Assembly (NCBI GenBank): GCA_036971615.1
Contig: JAYKKR010000005.1
Span: 310,001 to 374,000 of the forward strand
Direction: 5' to 3'
Source: Amyloporia xantha
Lineage: Eukaryota > Basidiomycota > Agaricomycetes > Polyporales > Adustoporiaceae
Length of the DNA stretch: 64,000 nt
How positions within the stretch are numbered: the stretch's first letter is position 1; each line of letters begins with the position of its first letter. Of this stretch, positions 33,238-45,499 are shown in pieces. Both the position numbers and the translations under genes were made by a program. Below the pieces are notes generated by a model. It saw only the letters and a list, made by a program, of their open reading frames with translations. It was not told the DNA's origin and searched no databases.

Positions 33238-35248
33238 ATGTTACTCCTTGGCACCTTCGTTTACGGACTTTTCGCCGTACTCGGCCTTCTCCAGGCCATC
33301 CATCTCGATCTTCCACCCCACCTCTTCCCCACCGGAATCCTCCGTCTGGCGTCCAACACCATCGTCAACCTCCGTGGGCTCTTGTCCAGGTAATTATCTT
33401 GTCGTCTCCCATTGGACAACAACTCATCTGCACCCTCACATAGCACGTCCACTCTCAACCACATCGCTGGCCCCAAGCAATGCACCGACCTGATTACCCG
33501 CCGTACCACCGACCTGATTATCCGCCGTACCACCGACCTGATTATCCGCCGTACCGCCGACCTCATCATTCGCGCCACCACCGACCTCGACATCCTCCGA
33601 GCCTACAAGCCGATCCGCCCGATCCGCCCGACCTCCACCTTCAGCCTTTTCCCATCCCCGACAAAGACCAGAGCGGACACCTTAATTGGTAGCTCTGCGA
33701 TGATGGTCATCGCGGCCTGGGTTATCTGTGGCTTGGTGTTAGCAGCCGTCGCCATCAGCTGGAACATGGAAAGGACTATAACGAGAAGACAAGACACAGG
33801 GCCTGGTGCCTCCCCCTTTGGTGTCTTCGCTTCTCAGGTAATGCTCTCTCATCCATTCTTCATTATCATATGTTAACAAGTGCATCTCAGTGTCCCTCCG
33901 TTCTGTCTGTCTTTGGGGATACCCCTTGGAGTCTGGCACTCCTTGGGTTCCCATCCAAGACAGTCGTCGTTCCAGCCGTGCGACACATGCATGCGACTAA
34001 CACCGAAGATGGCGTCACGGAGGTTATAAGCGATATTCTCGGTATTCAGAATTACACAGCCGGAACAGTCTTCGATATGGTCGACACTCCCCCGCATCCC
34101 CCGCATGGACAATTGCCGCAACACGACGACATTCTCCCAGCACACCCTGCATTGGATGTGCATTCCCTTCCTCTCGAGGTGAGTACCAGTGACATTGAAT
34201 CTCCCGCTCTGGGACTGAACAATCCAACTCTTCCCAGCTCGTACAACTCACTATGCAGACGATGGAACTATTCACAGAGACAAACGATATGGTAAGTGCA
34301 AGACTATGTACAATGTTCGCCCGTCTAATTCCTTCCAGCCACGGGTTTCCTTGCCGCGCTTGCCCGTTCCCTCCAACGAGCCCTCTCTTATCCGACCACC
34401 CATCGAGGAGCCGCAGCCTGAGCCCGTCACCGGGCCGCCGGACTTGAGCAACATCAAAGTCCCGTTGGAATTGCGCGACCCGCGCGCGCCCACCATCCTG
34501 CGCTTCGTCGTCGGTGGGCACATCGTGCAAGCGGACATACACGACCCCATTGTATCGAACGGTGCAGACGGCGCGCTGCAAGAGGCAGACAGGCAGGAGG
34601 CGCTCGGTGCGAGGGCAGGCGGGCATGCGAAGACATTGGGGTCTTCGGACATGGAGACCGTGAGTTTCTCCTTGCACCGCGCTCCTGTGATGCTTTACTG
34701 ATTTGTTGGGGCAGGTTGTGGTCGTCCCGCCGAAGAAACCCCCGCCCGCAGCGCCTCCGAGGCCGAAGCCTGTCCTTGCGCGGAGAGGAATCTCGGCGAT
34801 CCACGCGTTCCTGAACCCGCCGTCGCGCAAGAGCCTGAGGAAGGAGAGAGCGGTCGAGCATCCGACCGAAAGTGGGTGGGAGGGCGGCGGATTAGGCGGC
34901 GCGTGCAACAAAGACGAGAACGATACACGCGTCGGCGGGATCATTGTCCCCGGGATCACCGCCATCATCGTTCACGACCGTACCTGTTCGTACGTTCCAG
35001 GCATTGCGGATCCGTCCTCCGCCACTTCCTCGTCTTCCAGCCCCATCGACAAGGCTGACTCAGCCCTTGCGCGCGTCGACGACGCAATCCTCGAAGAGAC
35101 TCCGGAGCCACGCAGTGTGGCTATGTCGATGGACATGTCTCTTGGCAGCATGTCCTGCCGTGTCGTCACTGGCAGACGCGGCAAAGGGAAGGGGAAGAAA
35201 GCGGCGAAGACAATGACGCTCGACGAGGCTCTGTCGGCTGCTGCGTGA
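33238..35248 (+). CDS. predicted two-TM membrane protein, paralogue 1
   Basis: Family not recognised. Exon 1 (33238-33389) encodes an N-terminal hydrophobic segment, LLGTFVYGLFAVLGLLQAI. Exon 2 (33444-33837) holds GPKQCTDLI followed by four 8-residue repeats of the TDLIIRRT type and a second membrane segment, MVIAAWVICGLVLAAVAISW. The later exons start at 33891 (CPSVLSVFGDTP) and continue through short pieces (QLTMQTMELFTETNDM; SLPRLPVPSNEPSLI) to a basic tail GRRGKGKGKKAAKTMTLDEA ending at TGA 35246-35248. A paralogue with the same first-exon structure and phase lies on the minus strand at 43752-45499: VYGxxAVLGxLQ, GPxxCTDLIxR and the TMExxxET segment are common to both. A double-pass or hairpin membrane protein is inferred; no enzymatic motif. 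Confidence 0.75.
33487..33582 (+). repeat. four 24-bp tandem repeats within coding sequence
   Basis: Units at 33487-33510, 33511-33534, 33535-33558 and 33559-33582, each coding an octapeptide near TDLIIRRT. The repeat keeps the frame. The paralogue on the other strand has only a single TDLILRMT-type unit, so it expanded after the duplication. Confidence 0.9.
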
Positions 35249-36108
35249 TGGTCGGTCCCTTTTGATCTCTCGCCGGCGTCGGGTTAAGTTATCGTTAAGT
35301 CATCCCTTTCCTCGTCTCATCCGTCGGCATCGTCCCCTTCCGTTTTAACCACCGCCTTGCTCGTGGACTCGACTTCGCCTCTTCTGCCTCGCCTTCTTCG
35401 ACGCACGACGCGACCCTCGTCCTCAAGTCCCGTCTCCGAGTCGCTTCGACCACTCCGTCTCAGAATCGGCCTTTCCGTCACTAGTCTCCCTTTCTCGCAG
35501 ATATTCCTTTTTTGCCAATATCCACCAGTCTATTCCTTCTTGTACCATACATACGCCTCCATTGCGCGTACTACACCCATTAATTTGCTGGAGGTCTTCA
35601 TTACTGTAGCTACACTGGAAATAACGGGCGTCGTAGCAGTCCACAGCCATCTACAACGAAAACCGGACTCGTTGTAGATGGCTGTGGTGGCTCCACCGTT
35701 TCCGGTTTTCTTGTTCTCTTCCTTCCATGCCTAGTAATTCCTCACGGTGTTTACCTAATTTACGTCCCCTAGTATTGTATTTGTATGGCCCGAACCTTTT
35801 CCGTTGATTGTCTTTGTTCGGATTTTGTAAAGCCTCTTGAATTTGTACTGATTCGGTGGTCATGTATTCCCAGTCTCGGCTTCTAGTATGTACGACATAG
35901 ATATTTCCAGTTTATGCAAAAGTAGCCTCCTGCGGATCTCGTTCGAGAACGTTACGCCAGTGGTACACGGCTGGTGGTTGTTTAGAATCTGCGTTGCTCC
36001 AGCGGTGCATATATGCCTACTTCCGCACACATACTCTTGCAGAATGTACATTCAAATGTGACGACTAGTTACTAAAAAAGACGGCAGCAGAGACAGTTCA
36101 AGCAAAAA
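35249..36108. other. 3' region of membrane-protein gene 1
   Basis: No further gene supported. A strong hairpin lies at 35641-35687 (own entry). The small plus-strand frame that ends inside the hairpin (stop near 35677) has no other support. Confidence 0.5.
35641..35687 (+). other. hairpin downstream of membrane-protein gene 1
   Basis: A perfect 19-bp stem: CCACAGCCATCTACAACGA (35641-35659) against 35669-35687, with the 9-nt loop AAACCGGAC. It lies 393 nt beyond the stop codon, in sense orientation. A similar hairpin stands at the same place relative to the paralogue (43172-43218, minus strand), with the shared core CTACA[A/G]CGA...CCGGACTCG[T/C]TGTAGATG and paired changes. Probably an RNA element in the 3' untranslated region; a DNA-level role (for example a small insertion sequence relic) is not excluded. 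Confidence 0.6.
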
Positions 36109-36182
36109 TGAGTCGGCCCAGGTTCGAACTGAGGACCTTCTGTGTGTTAGACAGATGCGATAACCAACTACGCCACCGACCC
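36109..36182 (-). tRNA. tRNA-Val (anticodon AAC)
   Basis: Minus-strand cloverleaf of 74 nt without intron. The acceptor stem GGGTCGG pairs with CCGACTC (one G-U), the D-loop has AGTTGGTTA, the anticodon arm is TCTGT-CTAACAC-ACAGA with AAC at positions 34-36, and the T-arm is CTCAG-TTCGAAC-CTGGG. A run of five T follows directly, a Pol III terminator. An almost identical gene lies at 56806 on the plus strand. Confidence 0.93.
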
Positions 36183-36338
36183 GATGACATTGGCTGCACA
36201 AAAGTATATTGATATTCAGTTCGCTTTCTCATGTCTGCCCAAAATTACTTTCCGTTCTCCAGAGTCCAATGAGCCTGTACTATACTGTTCTCCTATAGAC
36301 GATTGCTACCTGTGCTTCTTACGCTAGGAGCTGGAAGT

Positions 36339-38871
36339 ATGGCTATCGATGATCCAAATGCTATCACGACCCGATTACTCACACTGTTGAACGTCTCCGC
36401 GACCAAAGCAAGCAAACGCAAACGCACTCTGGTCGACTCCGAGCCCAAGCCTGTAGAGAGACTCAATAAACGGCGTGCAGTCCAGTTCACTCCAGTCGAC
36501 GAAGCGACAGACAGCGAGCAGGCCCCTGCATCACCCACTGCGGAACCTGCAGACGCAGACCGTACATCGGCGGAGCAGGAGGACGAGGACCAGCCGGAAG
36601 GGGAGGATGTAGAGGGTATGTGCTCCAGACATAATTTACTTCTTTTTATTGACAACGGCATAGAAAATGCACAGGACCCATACGAAGAGCATTTTGGCGC
36701 AAACTCCGCCTTGGTGACTGTTGCAGCACGGGAGGCTGTAGAAAAACGCTCCTGGACAGCTTCACGGGGAACGTATGGCAAACTGGGCTCTGTCATGACG
36801 ATGGTCCCGGAAGGGTCGGTCTGCCAGGTACCGAGTAAAGACACCCAGCAAGTGGCGGTATGTCGATGCTACCTCTTGGCATGTCAGCTTCTAACGTTTA
36901 GTGAAGCTGCTTGAAAAGCTCAAGGAGCCTTTCGAGGCGCGGCAGGCCAAACTACCTCGAGGTGCGTAGTATTCTCCTTTGGTGTGATAACTTGAGCCTA
37001 ATAGCTCACTCTAGAGGTCGTCGAGCTGCAGAACGACCTGATGTCAATGTTATCCTCACACCGTGATATCTATATCACCCGCACGTCGCTGGATACACAT
37101 CAAAGCATGCGAGAAACTATTACATTACATGCATTAAATCATATCACCAAGTGCGTCACCAAGGCATTACTCGTCCTACGACCAGCTTACCTTCACTCAC
37201 AGGAAGCGTCGTCGTGTGTTAAAAAACAATGAACGATTAGCGCACGCGTCAAAATCAGGTGCTCCTGCCCCGGAAGATGTTCAAGACCAGGGCTTCACGC
37301 GCCCCTCTGTGTTAATACTTCTCCCCTTCCGCTCATTTGCCATGAAATGGATCACAGCTCTCACATCCCACACACCATCCCCCTCCTACCAAATAGAGAA
37401 CCGCGCGCGATTCAATTCAGAGTACGGGCTGCCTCCTGGCGCCGTAGACAAACTGGTCACTGCAGAACCTGGGACATATCCCCGAGATCATGTGGAGATG
37501 TTCACTGGGAACGTGGACGATGCCTTTAGGTTTGGCGTGAAGATGACGCGCAAGAGCATAAAGCTATTCGCAGACTTCTACGCATGTGATCTCATCATCG
37601 CGAGTCCTCTGGGATTACGGATGTCCATAGAGAAGGAAAAGTACGTTGATATCATCCAAAACTCCACCGCTCCCGTGACCGAGCAGCTTTTAGGAACGCA
37701 GATTTCTTGTCATCCATAGAAGTCCTGGTAGTCGACCAAATGGACGCACTGACAATGCAAAATTGGGAGCATGTTCAGGTACATAGCTGCTGTATCCAGG
37801 TGTTCGTGATCACTTAACCGTATCCAGTTTGTCTTCGAGCGCCTCAATCAGCTGCCAAAGGAGTCCCACGACGCTGATTTCTCCCGAATCAAGCCTTGGT
37901 ATCTCGACGGCCAGTGCGTAATTTAACTGTTACTTATGTCTCTCATCACACTTATTGGCCCGCTCTCGTAGTGCGGCATATCTTCGCCAGTCAATACTAC
38001 TCACTCCATTTGAGACTCCCGATATGCGTGCCCTATTCAATACTTCCTTGAAGAATGTCGCTGGTAAAGTTAGATCAGAGAGACGATGGTCATCGATCGA
38101 CGTCCCTGCAGGCATCGACTCGGTCCGTATTACCTGTTCCGTGCAACGACACGATATTTACCTCGATCCGGCATAGACCTTCGTGGAATTTGAGTGCAGC
38201 AGCCCTAAAGACGAAACAGAGAAGCGCTTCAAGTATTTCACGACACAGGTAATTCTACCCATACTTAACCACAAAATCCCCTGCTCACGCCTTGCTCATA
38301 GATGCTCCCTGCACTATTGAAGTCCGCGGTGCAAAGTGTCAATGTTGCAATATTCATCCCGTCTTCGTTCGACTTCATCAGAGTGCAGAATCATTTCAAA
38401 AGACAAATGGGTGTGACCTGCGCTGTACTCTCCGAGTAAGCACGTTCGCTTGGCTGTAGGGATGCAGCAAGTAACATCTCACGTTGTTGTCTGCATCTAG
38501 GTATTCTTCAAACCAGGATATCTCCCGTGCCCGTGAAGCGTTCTTCACAGGCAAGAGGGAGTTCCTTCTCATCAGCGAGCGCTTCCATTTCTTCAGAAGG
38601 TACTTTCCTGCGTCCTTAGCGGTCTCTTCGTGTTAACGATACCCCGGTGATTCTCAGATACAAAATCAGAGGCATACGCAACATCATATTCTACGGCCTC
38701 CCGGATCATCCTCAATTCTACACCGAATTGCTTTCTTACCCCTTCCTCGATGACGGCGTGGAGGCGTCGGACGTCAGCTGTCGAGTTTTGTACTCGAAGT
38801 ACGACTGGTTACGTCTGGAACGGATAGCAGGGACTCAAGGAGCTGCGGAGTTGGTGAAGCGAAGCTCATGA
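36339..38871 (+). CDS. UTP25: UTP25, U3 snoRNP-associated protein (DEF family)
   Basis: Component of the small-subunit processome, acting in 18S rRNA maturation in the nucleolus. The start region reads [20 protein letters not shown], then an acidic stretch ([11 protein letters not shown]), then the DEF core, a degenerate DEAD-helicase fold: [116 protein letters not shown]. As in the family, the helicase motifs are degenerate (VVDQMDAL in place of a DEAD box). About ten short introns; the junctions I phased all agree. The ATG at 36339 is chosen because it is the first in frame; an upstream exon cannot be excluded. Intact by reading, convergent with the MFS gene. Confidence 0.9.
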
Positions 38872-39128
38872 ATATCAAGCATCGGGCATTGCAACCTACT
38901 TCACCAAAGAATCTATTTGCGCGTTCTGTGCCTGCTAATTACCAAGGCCACTCTCAACGCCGCCTTGCAAGAGTATATAGCAATGGCTTGATAGGATCTC
39001 AAGATCACTGTGAATATCAGATTTTCTCTTGCAAACTCCATTGAACCCCTGATAATAAAACGTCCTGAGGAAATTAGACGCAAGTCCAATTGACAAGAAT
39101 GATGTACATTGGACTCCGTCTCGCAAGC

Positions 39129-41858
39129 TCAGAGAGTATAGCGGAAGTCTGGAGCCCGATCACCCATCTTTCGCAGCTCCTCAGCGGTATATTTGACGCC
39201 TTTCTCCTCCAGCTCTCGCTGCTGAACATCTCTCCTTGCGTTGATCCTCCTGTACGTAAACACGGTAACCGGGAGCACAATGAGACCGATACCGACGAAC
39301 ATAAGCTCAATTGCATCTGAATGTTTCAGGTCATATATCAACACTAGCGGGAAGAAGGGATCTCATGTAGGACTCACGACCCAGGACATAACGCGGCGCG
39401 TCGTCCGATATGTAGACATTGGAGGAGATTGCTCCACCAAAAGTGCCCAATCCAATCTGAAGAGCCATCCCCACGCCGCGCTTATATTGCCCAGAGAGGT
39501 TGTTCCCGAGCCTATAGTTTACACGTTGCACTCGGCGGTCAACAGGATAAATCCATGAAGAGCGTACCATGCGACTGCACCAGGTGAGGCGCTATATGAG
39601 CCCGACACACATAAGAAAGTGCCGAAGTACTTGACACCAGTTGGAGCATCTGAGATGTTGATTGCATATCCAATCAGACACATGACCAAACTTGCCATGA
39701 TGAACGGGGAGCGGAGTTGGATGTGGTCAGACCATATAGCGAAAGTTAAGAGAATTATCACTGCAAGGAGATTTGATATTCATACCACGGGTCTTTACAA
39801 CTGACGAGTCAATACGCACCGGCACAAAAATATGGCGGTACTGTCAGCAGCTCGCTGATGGCGGTGTTATAACCGAAGCTGTCTCATGAGCCTTTAGCGA
39901 TTCATACAGCTGATCAAAGGCATGCCAACCGACCTATTGATGATGGATCTACTCCGGTATTCATTGTTTGTGACTGTCATTCTCGTGATGGCAAGGAAAT
40001 AAAATCACTAACGGAAGGAAAAGAGAAATGCCGTATACTGTTGTTTCATGTGAGGATCGTCATTTCCATCGAATTAGATCATGAGCTTACGGGGCGTAGC
40101 GATTGATAAGTTTAGCAAGACCTGTAACCACACCTAGAAGAGGACACAAAGTTGAATCATTGGTGTTCTATTGAGCGGTATTGAAATACAACTTACCTGC
40201 CAATCGGACACCGCAGCCACCAAGTGCCGCAATTCAAAATGCTCTTCCTCCCCTACAGAAGAATTGTCGTATTCTAGGAAGACAACAAATAAGTGGTCAT
40301 AAAAACATATATTGTCCAGATCGCGTACTCTTCCTCCAAATTATATAAGAACGCTCTTCTAAAGTAAGGAATGTGGCCGTATCGGGGAAGTCCGCTAGTA
40401 CTGAGCATCGCAGAGTATGTTTCCTCCCTGCGTTGCGACACGAGGAGGCAATTCGTGCTTACCGAAGAAAGCGATGGCGCCGACAACTGCAGTAGCTATC
40501 CCCTCGATGATCTAAGACTGGACATCAGACTGCACAGTGCGAAATAAAACGCTATGGCGTACGAAAATCCACGACCATCCGAGCATACCAGCGGTGCCAG
40601 ACATGAATGATATACCGTAAGCGAGCAAACCCGAGAAAGCACCTATGTGAACAGAAAGGGATACGTTAGGATGTCGCAAATAAGTATGCGGCGTATATGA
40701 TGGCACACCTGCAAGCGTGGCTCCACCATAGAACAGGCCGATGCGATACTGGAGCATATGGCGAGGATACCAAAACGTCAGACTATATGTGCCAATCCGA
40801 CCAATACTGTGTCAAAAATGGGGAATTCCGTGCCACACAACCACACGAAACGCACTAATATACGACGCCCGGAAAGAGGCCGGCCTCGGTAACACCCAAA
40901 CAGATGCGAACGCCGATCAGTTGTGGATAGCTAAGGCCATGGTCAGTGACTGTGGTCCCCATTGAGGCCAGGAACTATACGTCTTAACGAGTCCCATCAA
41001 GGCCCTAACACTCAAATGTCAGTGTCAGCTCGGAATGACAGAGAAAGGCGATGACGTACATGGTCATACCCCATATGAGCTATGACACAGATAATCAGCA
41101 CTACGGCGAGCATGTTTAATTGAGAACTTACGGTGATACCTGGTAGCCACCTGCACACATGGCTAATGAGATTGAAAAGAAGATGAGATATTTGAATGAA
41201 CAAACCTAGATGGGCGCAATTTCTTCAAGACCAGGCTACAAAAAGGACGAATTGCCAACTTAATCTACGTCTAGGAGCGGGAAGACGCACTTGGAACCAC
41301 ATTCGCATAAGCAATAAGGCTATCGCGGCGTGTTAGATGATCCTAGCTTTTCAATAGAATACCTGTTTGCCAGTGACGCACAATAAAATACATTGTCTGC
41401 TCGTTGAATCAGCGCGGGAATCCAACCATGGATCATTTGTGGTTATTCACCAGAGCGATGTTATATTTGTTCCCAGTTAGCTCCAATTGCGATGTGAGTC
41501 CTTGTAACTTCGCGTTACCTGTGAAGCGAGCAATTAGCCATGCAAAATATCAAGACAAGTGTCCGTGAAATAAATGCACACCGATGTTCCCTAAAACACG
41601 CCGTATTAGCTTGGAATACGTTGGCACAGCATATAAAGTACCTCTGTCCATGAATGAAAATAAATACATGATCGAAAGGATGGGTAATATGCGCCTATCA
41701 ATCTTGCGCCATAATTTCTTCTCCTCGTCGGGTGTCAGAACAAGAGGAGCTGGCAAGCTAGCATCTTGTCCGTGGTCCTCAGTGACATCCTCGTCAGGAC
41801 TCGCATATTCAATAGTAACTGCTCCTTCCTTCTCGCTATCGTTAGCATAAAACGACAT
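39129..41858 (-). CDS. MFS transporter, allantoate permease (Dal5/TNA1) family
   Basis: Anion:cation symporter of the major facilitator superfamily, in the plasma membrane, for small organic anions (allantoate, nicotinate or similar; substrate not assigned). The first exon has the family opening EEKKLWRKIDRRILPILSIM and YLFSFMDRG. Next come GNAKLQGLTSQLELTGNKYN, LVLKKLRPSRWLPGI, GVRICLGVTEAGLFPGVVY, MLQYRIGLFYGGATLAG, the cytoplasmic and TM parts (GLLAYGISFMSGTAG), and the end LAIWSDHIQLRSPFI, FGTFLCVSGSY, ALQIGLGTFGGAISSNVYIS and the tail GVKYTAEELRKMGDRAPDFR. All segments occur in the right order, split by more than a dozen introns; not every junction was phased. Start at ATG 41858 (MSFYANDSEKEG). 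No damage detected. Confidence 0.85.
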
Positions 41859-43751
41859 TATTCCAGGATGTTGCAAGGACGATATATGAGGTTAAAGAGG
41901 CTGCCAGAGGTAGAAGAAAGCGGTCAGTTAGTTTCCCAATACTAAGGCCAAGACACGCATTATATATACCATGGGACGAAGGCCTAAAATGACAAGGGGC
42001 ATTCAGTTACAATGGCAGATGCATGCGCCCAAAGTACGCACTTTGAGCATCCCATTTGAAATGGGAAGCCGATATCTGCAGATGCTACCCCGCATTGACC
42101 CACATGGAAGCAGGAAGGTGCTTCTTACCAGTCTTATCGGACGCTCGCTGAGCTTGTGACGGGCCCGCATGCCAGGGAAAATACTAAGAAGTGAAGCTTG
42201 TGCGGTAAAGAAGTCTCAGAACCTTGCAAGACGGGGGTGAGACGGTGTGCCGACGCACGGTGAAAGACATCGCGAACATCAAGTACAGCAGCCACGTCCA
42301 GCACGTTGGTAAAGTGGCATCCTGGAGTTCCTGAGCACATGAGCTACAGCACGCCATTTCTATGTTCGGAACTGTTGGCCCTGAGCGGGAATGCAGAAGG
42401 AAATGAAAGTCATCATAGCAGTAACGCGTGAGTCGCACAGGGTCCGGATTATGTTGAATTAGCAGCGGCGTGGAGTAAGATACCCCCGGGACATTGAAGC
42501 GATAAAGATTCATCCTGTTTTTACTGACGACGCAATTAAAAGAGCCTGCGAGGACTGGGCAAATCGTGGTCATTACCGTATGCATTGTGAAGTAGTAGCC
42601 ACTGGTGCGTCTTGAATATATGGGCGCCTGTCCCAGATCTAGATACGTACGTTCACTGCGGCCAGGTACTATCGAGGAAAGTAAGGTGCTGGTCATCTAT
42701 TAGAGGACGAAGACTGTCAAGTTGCTCGCATTTGAGGCCGATTTTCCGCTTGAGGGCCATTCATTTGCAAGGCATTCGGATCCTGAAGTGATCCGATTTG
42801 ACGACTCATGTCACCTTGACACTGATCTCGTTCTGCCATCGACGAGCGTAGATGAACATGATTATATATTATTACCCGTTCTACAGATGCAATTAACGTA
42901 TTCATGAGTCGTGAAGACATTAATAAGAGGATTTTAATGAAACGCACACTAAAATATGATGGCTACAAATCGAATCCGTACCGAGTCCAAAACTAATACT
43001 ACAAAAGAAACCGAGAATGCAAATCTAGGATGCATAAAAAATACAACTCTGACTGAGGAAAAGATCAAGTATACATGTCCAGACAATCGCCGCGAGAAAG
43101 ATAGGTGGGAAGGAAGTAAATAAGACAAGAAGTGCCCCAAGTGGGACGAAGACGCTCGTGAAATCTCACACCTGTAATCATCTACAGCGAGTCCGGAGCT
43201 CGCTGTAGACGATTGCAGAATGCTACCAATTCCCAGCGTGAAGAGTATGTATGAAGAAATAAACATGGTAAATGGAGAGGAAATAAGATCGATGATATGT
43301 GAGATCTATGATGAAGATGGACGTGGAGATAGAAGGGTACAATGGCAAGATTCGATACAAATTCCAATAAAAATGATGAAGACGAGTGTGGAGTGTGACC
43401 TGGATCAGATGCGAGTATCAGCATACGAGTCGAGAAGATCGTGTCTTGTATTTCCTTCCTTCGCGCCAGGCGAATAGGTATAGCACGATGTCGCTGAGGA
43501 CTGGATCTCTGGATTGTCTCCAACGTTTCATTCTTTGCTGTTCTGTCGTCGGCTGTGGCGAACGAAGGTGCGCTCGAAGTCCAAGCTCAAGCCAGGCTCT
43601 GCTGGAGGAGGAGTCGATAATGAAAATTGTAGAAAACTGCCGCTTGTTTAGAGAGAATTTGAGCTCGAAGCCTAAAGTATGTGTGTCAGACACGAACGCG
43701 GGACAAAAATAAGTGCAGTCACCATTCGCTTCTTTAGAGCTCTCGAGTCGC
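41859..43751. other. intergenic, MFS promoter and 3' region of membrane-protein gene 2
   Basis: About 1.9 kb without a supported gene. The longest frame (42184-42696, minus) has no recognisable motif and no start or splice context I trust. The hairpin at 43172-43218 is listed separately. Confidence 0.45.
43172..43218 (-). other. hairpin downstream of membrane-protein gene 2
   Basis: On the minus strand a 20-bp stem (43218-43199 with 43191-43172), one C-A mismatch and one G-U wobble, closed by a 7-nt loop CTCCGGA. It lies about 530 nt beyond the stop codon of the paralogue, in sense orientation. The upper stem and loop are near identical to those of 35641-35687, while the lower stem differs in sequence but still pairs. 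Confidence 0.6.
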
Positions 43752-45499
43752 TTACACGACGTTCAATCCAAGTTCGCATGGATCGCCGTTGCCATAAAAA
43801 GCTCCAACGCCTCTAAGGACCAGACACCATCGACCGGTGCAACCTGACACAAGTCCTTCAGTGGCAACCCACACATCTCTAAGGATGATACTCACCGGAC
43901 CGGCAACGTGACCTAACTTCGCATTCACCATATTGAGCAACACGCCGCGTGCGATGGCTCTCGAGTTGGCGTCGGCGCCAATGAAGGGATTGAGTATAGG
44001 GTCCCGACGTCCAACAGGGGAAAACCCGGCTTCAAGTCTCCCGCTACGGAAGACTAAATGCGCCATTAGCCTGTGATAACTGCGTCTCGGCCGTGAACCC
44101 TGTGGGTCACAGACAGTCGGACTACGAATGACAGACATGCCGGGTCTCGCCTCCAGCGTAGTCGATGTAGCACTTGATCTGCGAGTCGAGCACGGCAGAT
44201 TGACCCTTGGCTAGTGATGTCGAATTTGTTTCAGACTGATGGTTTCCAACGGGTCAAGAGTAAAATCCTACCTTATCCTCCATGTCTTCCACTATTAAGG
44301 GGGACATTGTCGTAATCGACAAGCCTTGTACAAGTTCCGGTCCCTCTTCTGCCATGGTCGGTGTGGATATCATGACATGCGTTGATGGTGAGATGATCTT
44401 CAAGCGGGGTATGTGCACGAGGGGCGTCTGAGGCCGCACAGTCAGGAAGAATTTCAGTCTAGTCATGATGTGAACTCACCTCCGCGACTGTCTCCTGCAG
44501 TTGTTCCATTGTCTCTGGCATCAGGCGTTGAAGCTATAAAGGAATACCCTATCAGGACTACTGCAGATGTATTTTCTCAATCACTCACCTCGGTAGGAAC
44601 AGGAGGCTCCTCCCACGACGAACATGGTTGGTCGGCGACCAGCGCCGCTTGCGGTTCGCTTGAAGGGGTGGTGTCGTAAATGAAGACTGCGTTCATGTTT
44701 ACATCACCGATTGGCGTGCCGAGGATGGTGCCAATCGCAGCACTGACATCGCCGTCTTCACTGCCGGTTGAGAATACCTGAGGGACGTTGGGGATATCGA
44801 CGATGGCGTTTAGCAAAAGCCCAGGGAGTACCAGGCTCCCCGAAGGTCTGATGCACGCCTCTTCGTAAGGAGTCTATGCATTGGGTAATTTAGATAGGTA
44901 TACGACGAAAGTATTTTGCACCTTTACCTGAGGGCCCGAGACGTCGATCCAAACGGGGGCTCCAGGCCGAACTTTCCGTCTCGGTTTGCTCCTCCTCCTC
45001 CGACTGCCAAAATCCCTAACAGTGAACATCACCCCCGAGATAATTGTCATCCCTGCGAAGACCAGTGCACCCTTATCGGCGGCGACGGCCACCGATGCTG
45101 CCGATGGAAGGAAATGGAAGTGCACGGCAAGGTTGGGCAGCTCGAACAGCTCGGGCAGGTTCAACGGGTGGAAGACGACGAGGTCGGAAGTCATTCGGAG
45201 AATAAGATCGGTACAGTATTGAGGACCGAAAACAATGTTGTCGAAGTTGGTGTGCACCAGAACATCGACGAGATCTCCGACTTCTTCACCTCCAATGCTA
45301 CAGACAAGAGAGCGTGAGCATATTGTAGAGGGATGAGCGAGAGAGACTACCTGAACAACGCAGTGTTCCATGTTGACGCGGTATCCAAGACCAACTGCAC
45401 GACACCAGGGAGGATATCCGACGCCAGGTCAGGATAAAGCCCCTGGAGAACGCCGAGGACGGCAAGGACTCCGTAGACTATAATACTAAGAGAGAACAT
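43752..45499 (-). CDS. predicted two-TM membrane protein, paralogue 2
   Basis: Paralogue of the gene at 33238. Exon 1 (45499-45351) encodes MFSLSIIVYGVLAVLGVLQG, and like its partner ends in phase 2. The next exon has DVLVHTNFDNIVFGPQYCTD, LILRMTSDLVVFHPLNLPEL, a second hydrophobic segment (KGALVFAGMTIISGVMFTV) and a basic stretch after it (GSRRRRSKPRRKVRPG). Later exons: IVDIPNVPQVFSTGSEDGDV, LGTPIGDVNMNAVFIYDTTP, METMEQLQETVAE-like helix, and TPLVHIPRLKIISPSTHV. The end is less certain: I extend it to the stop at 43752 through NPFIGADANSRAIARGVLLN, a segment I do not find in the partner. It lacks the 8-residue repeat array of the partner. Function unknown. Confidence 0.68.

Noticed and set aside
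42184..42696. 170-codon open frame on the minus strand as a gene
   Set aside because: No recognisable motif, no ATG or splice context I trust, and no support from neighbours.
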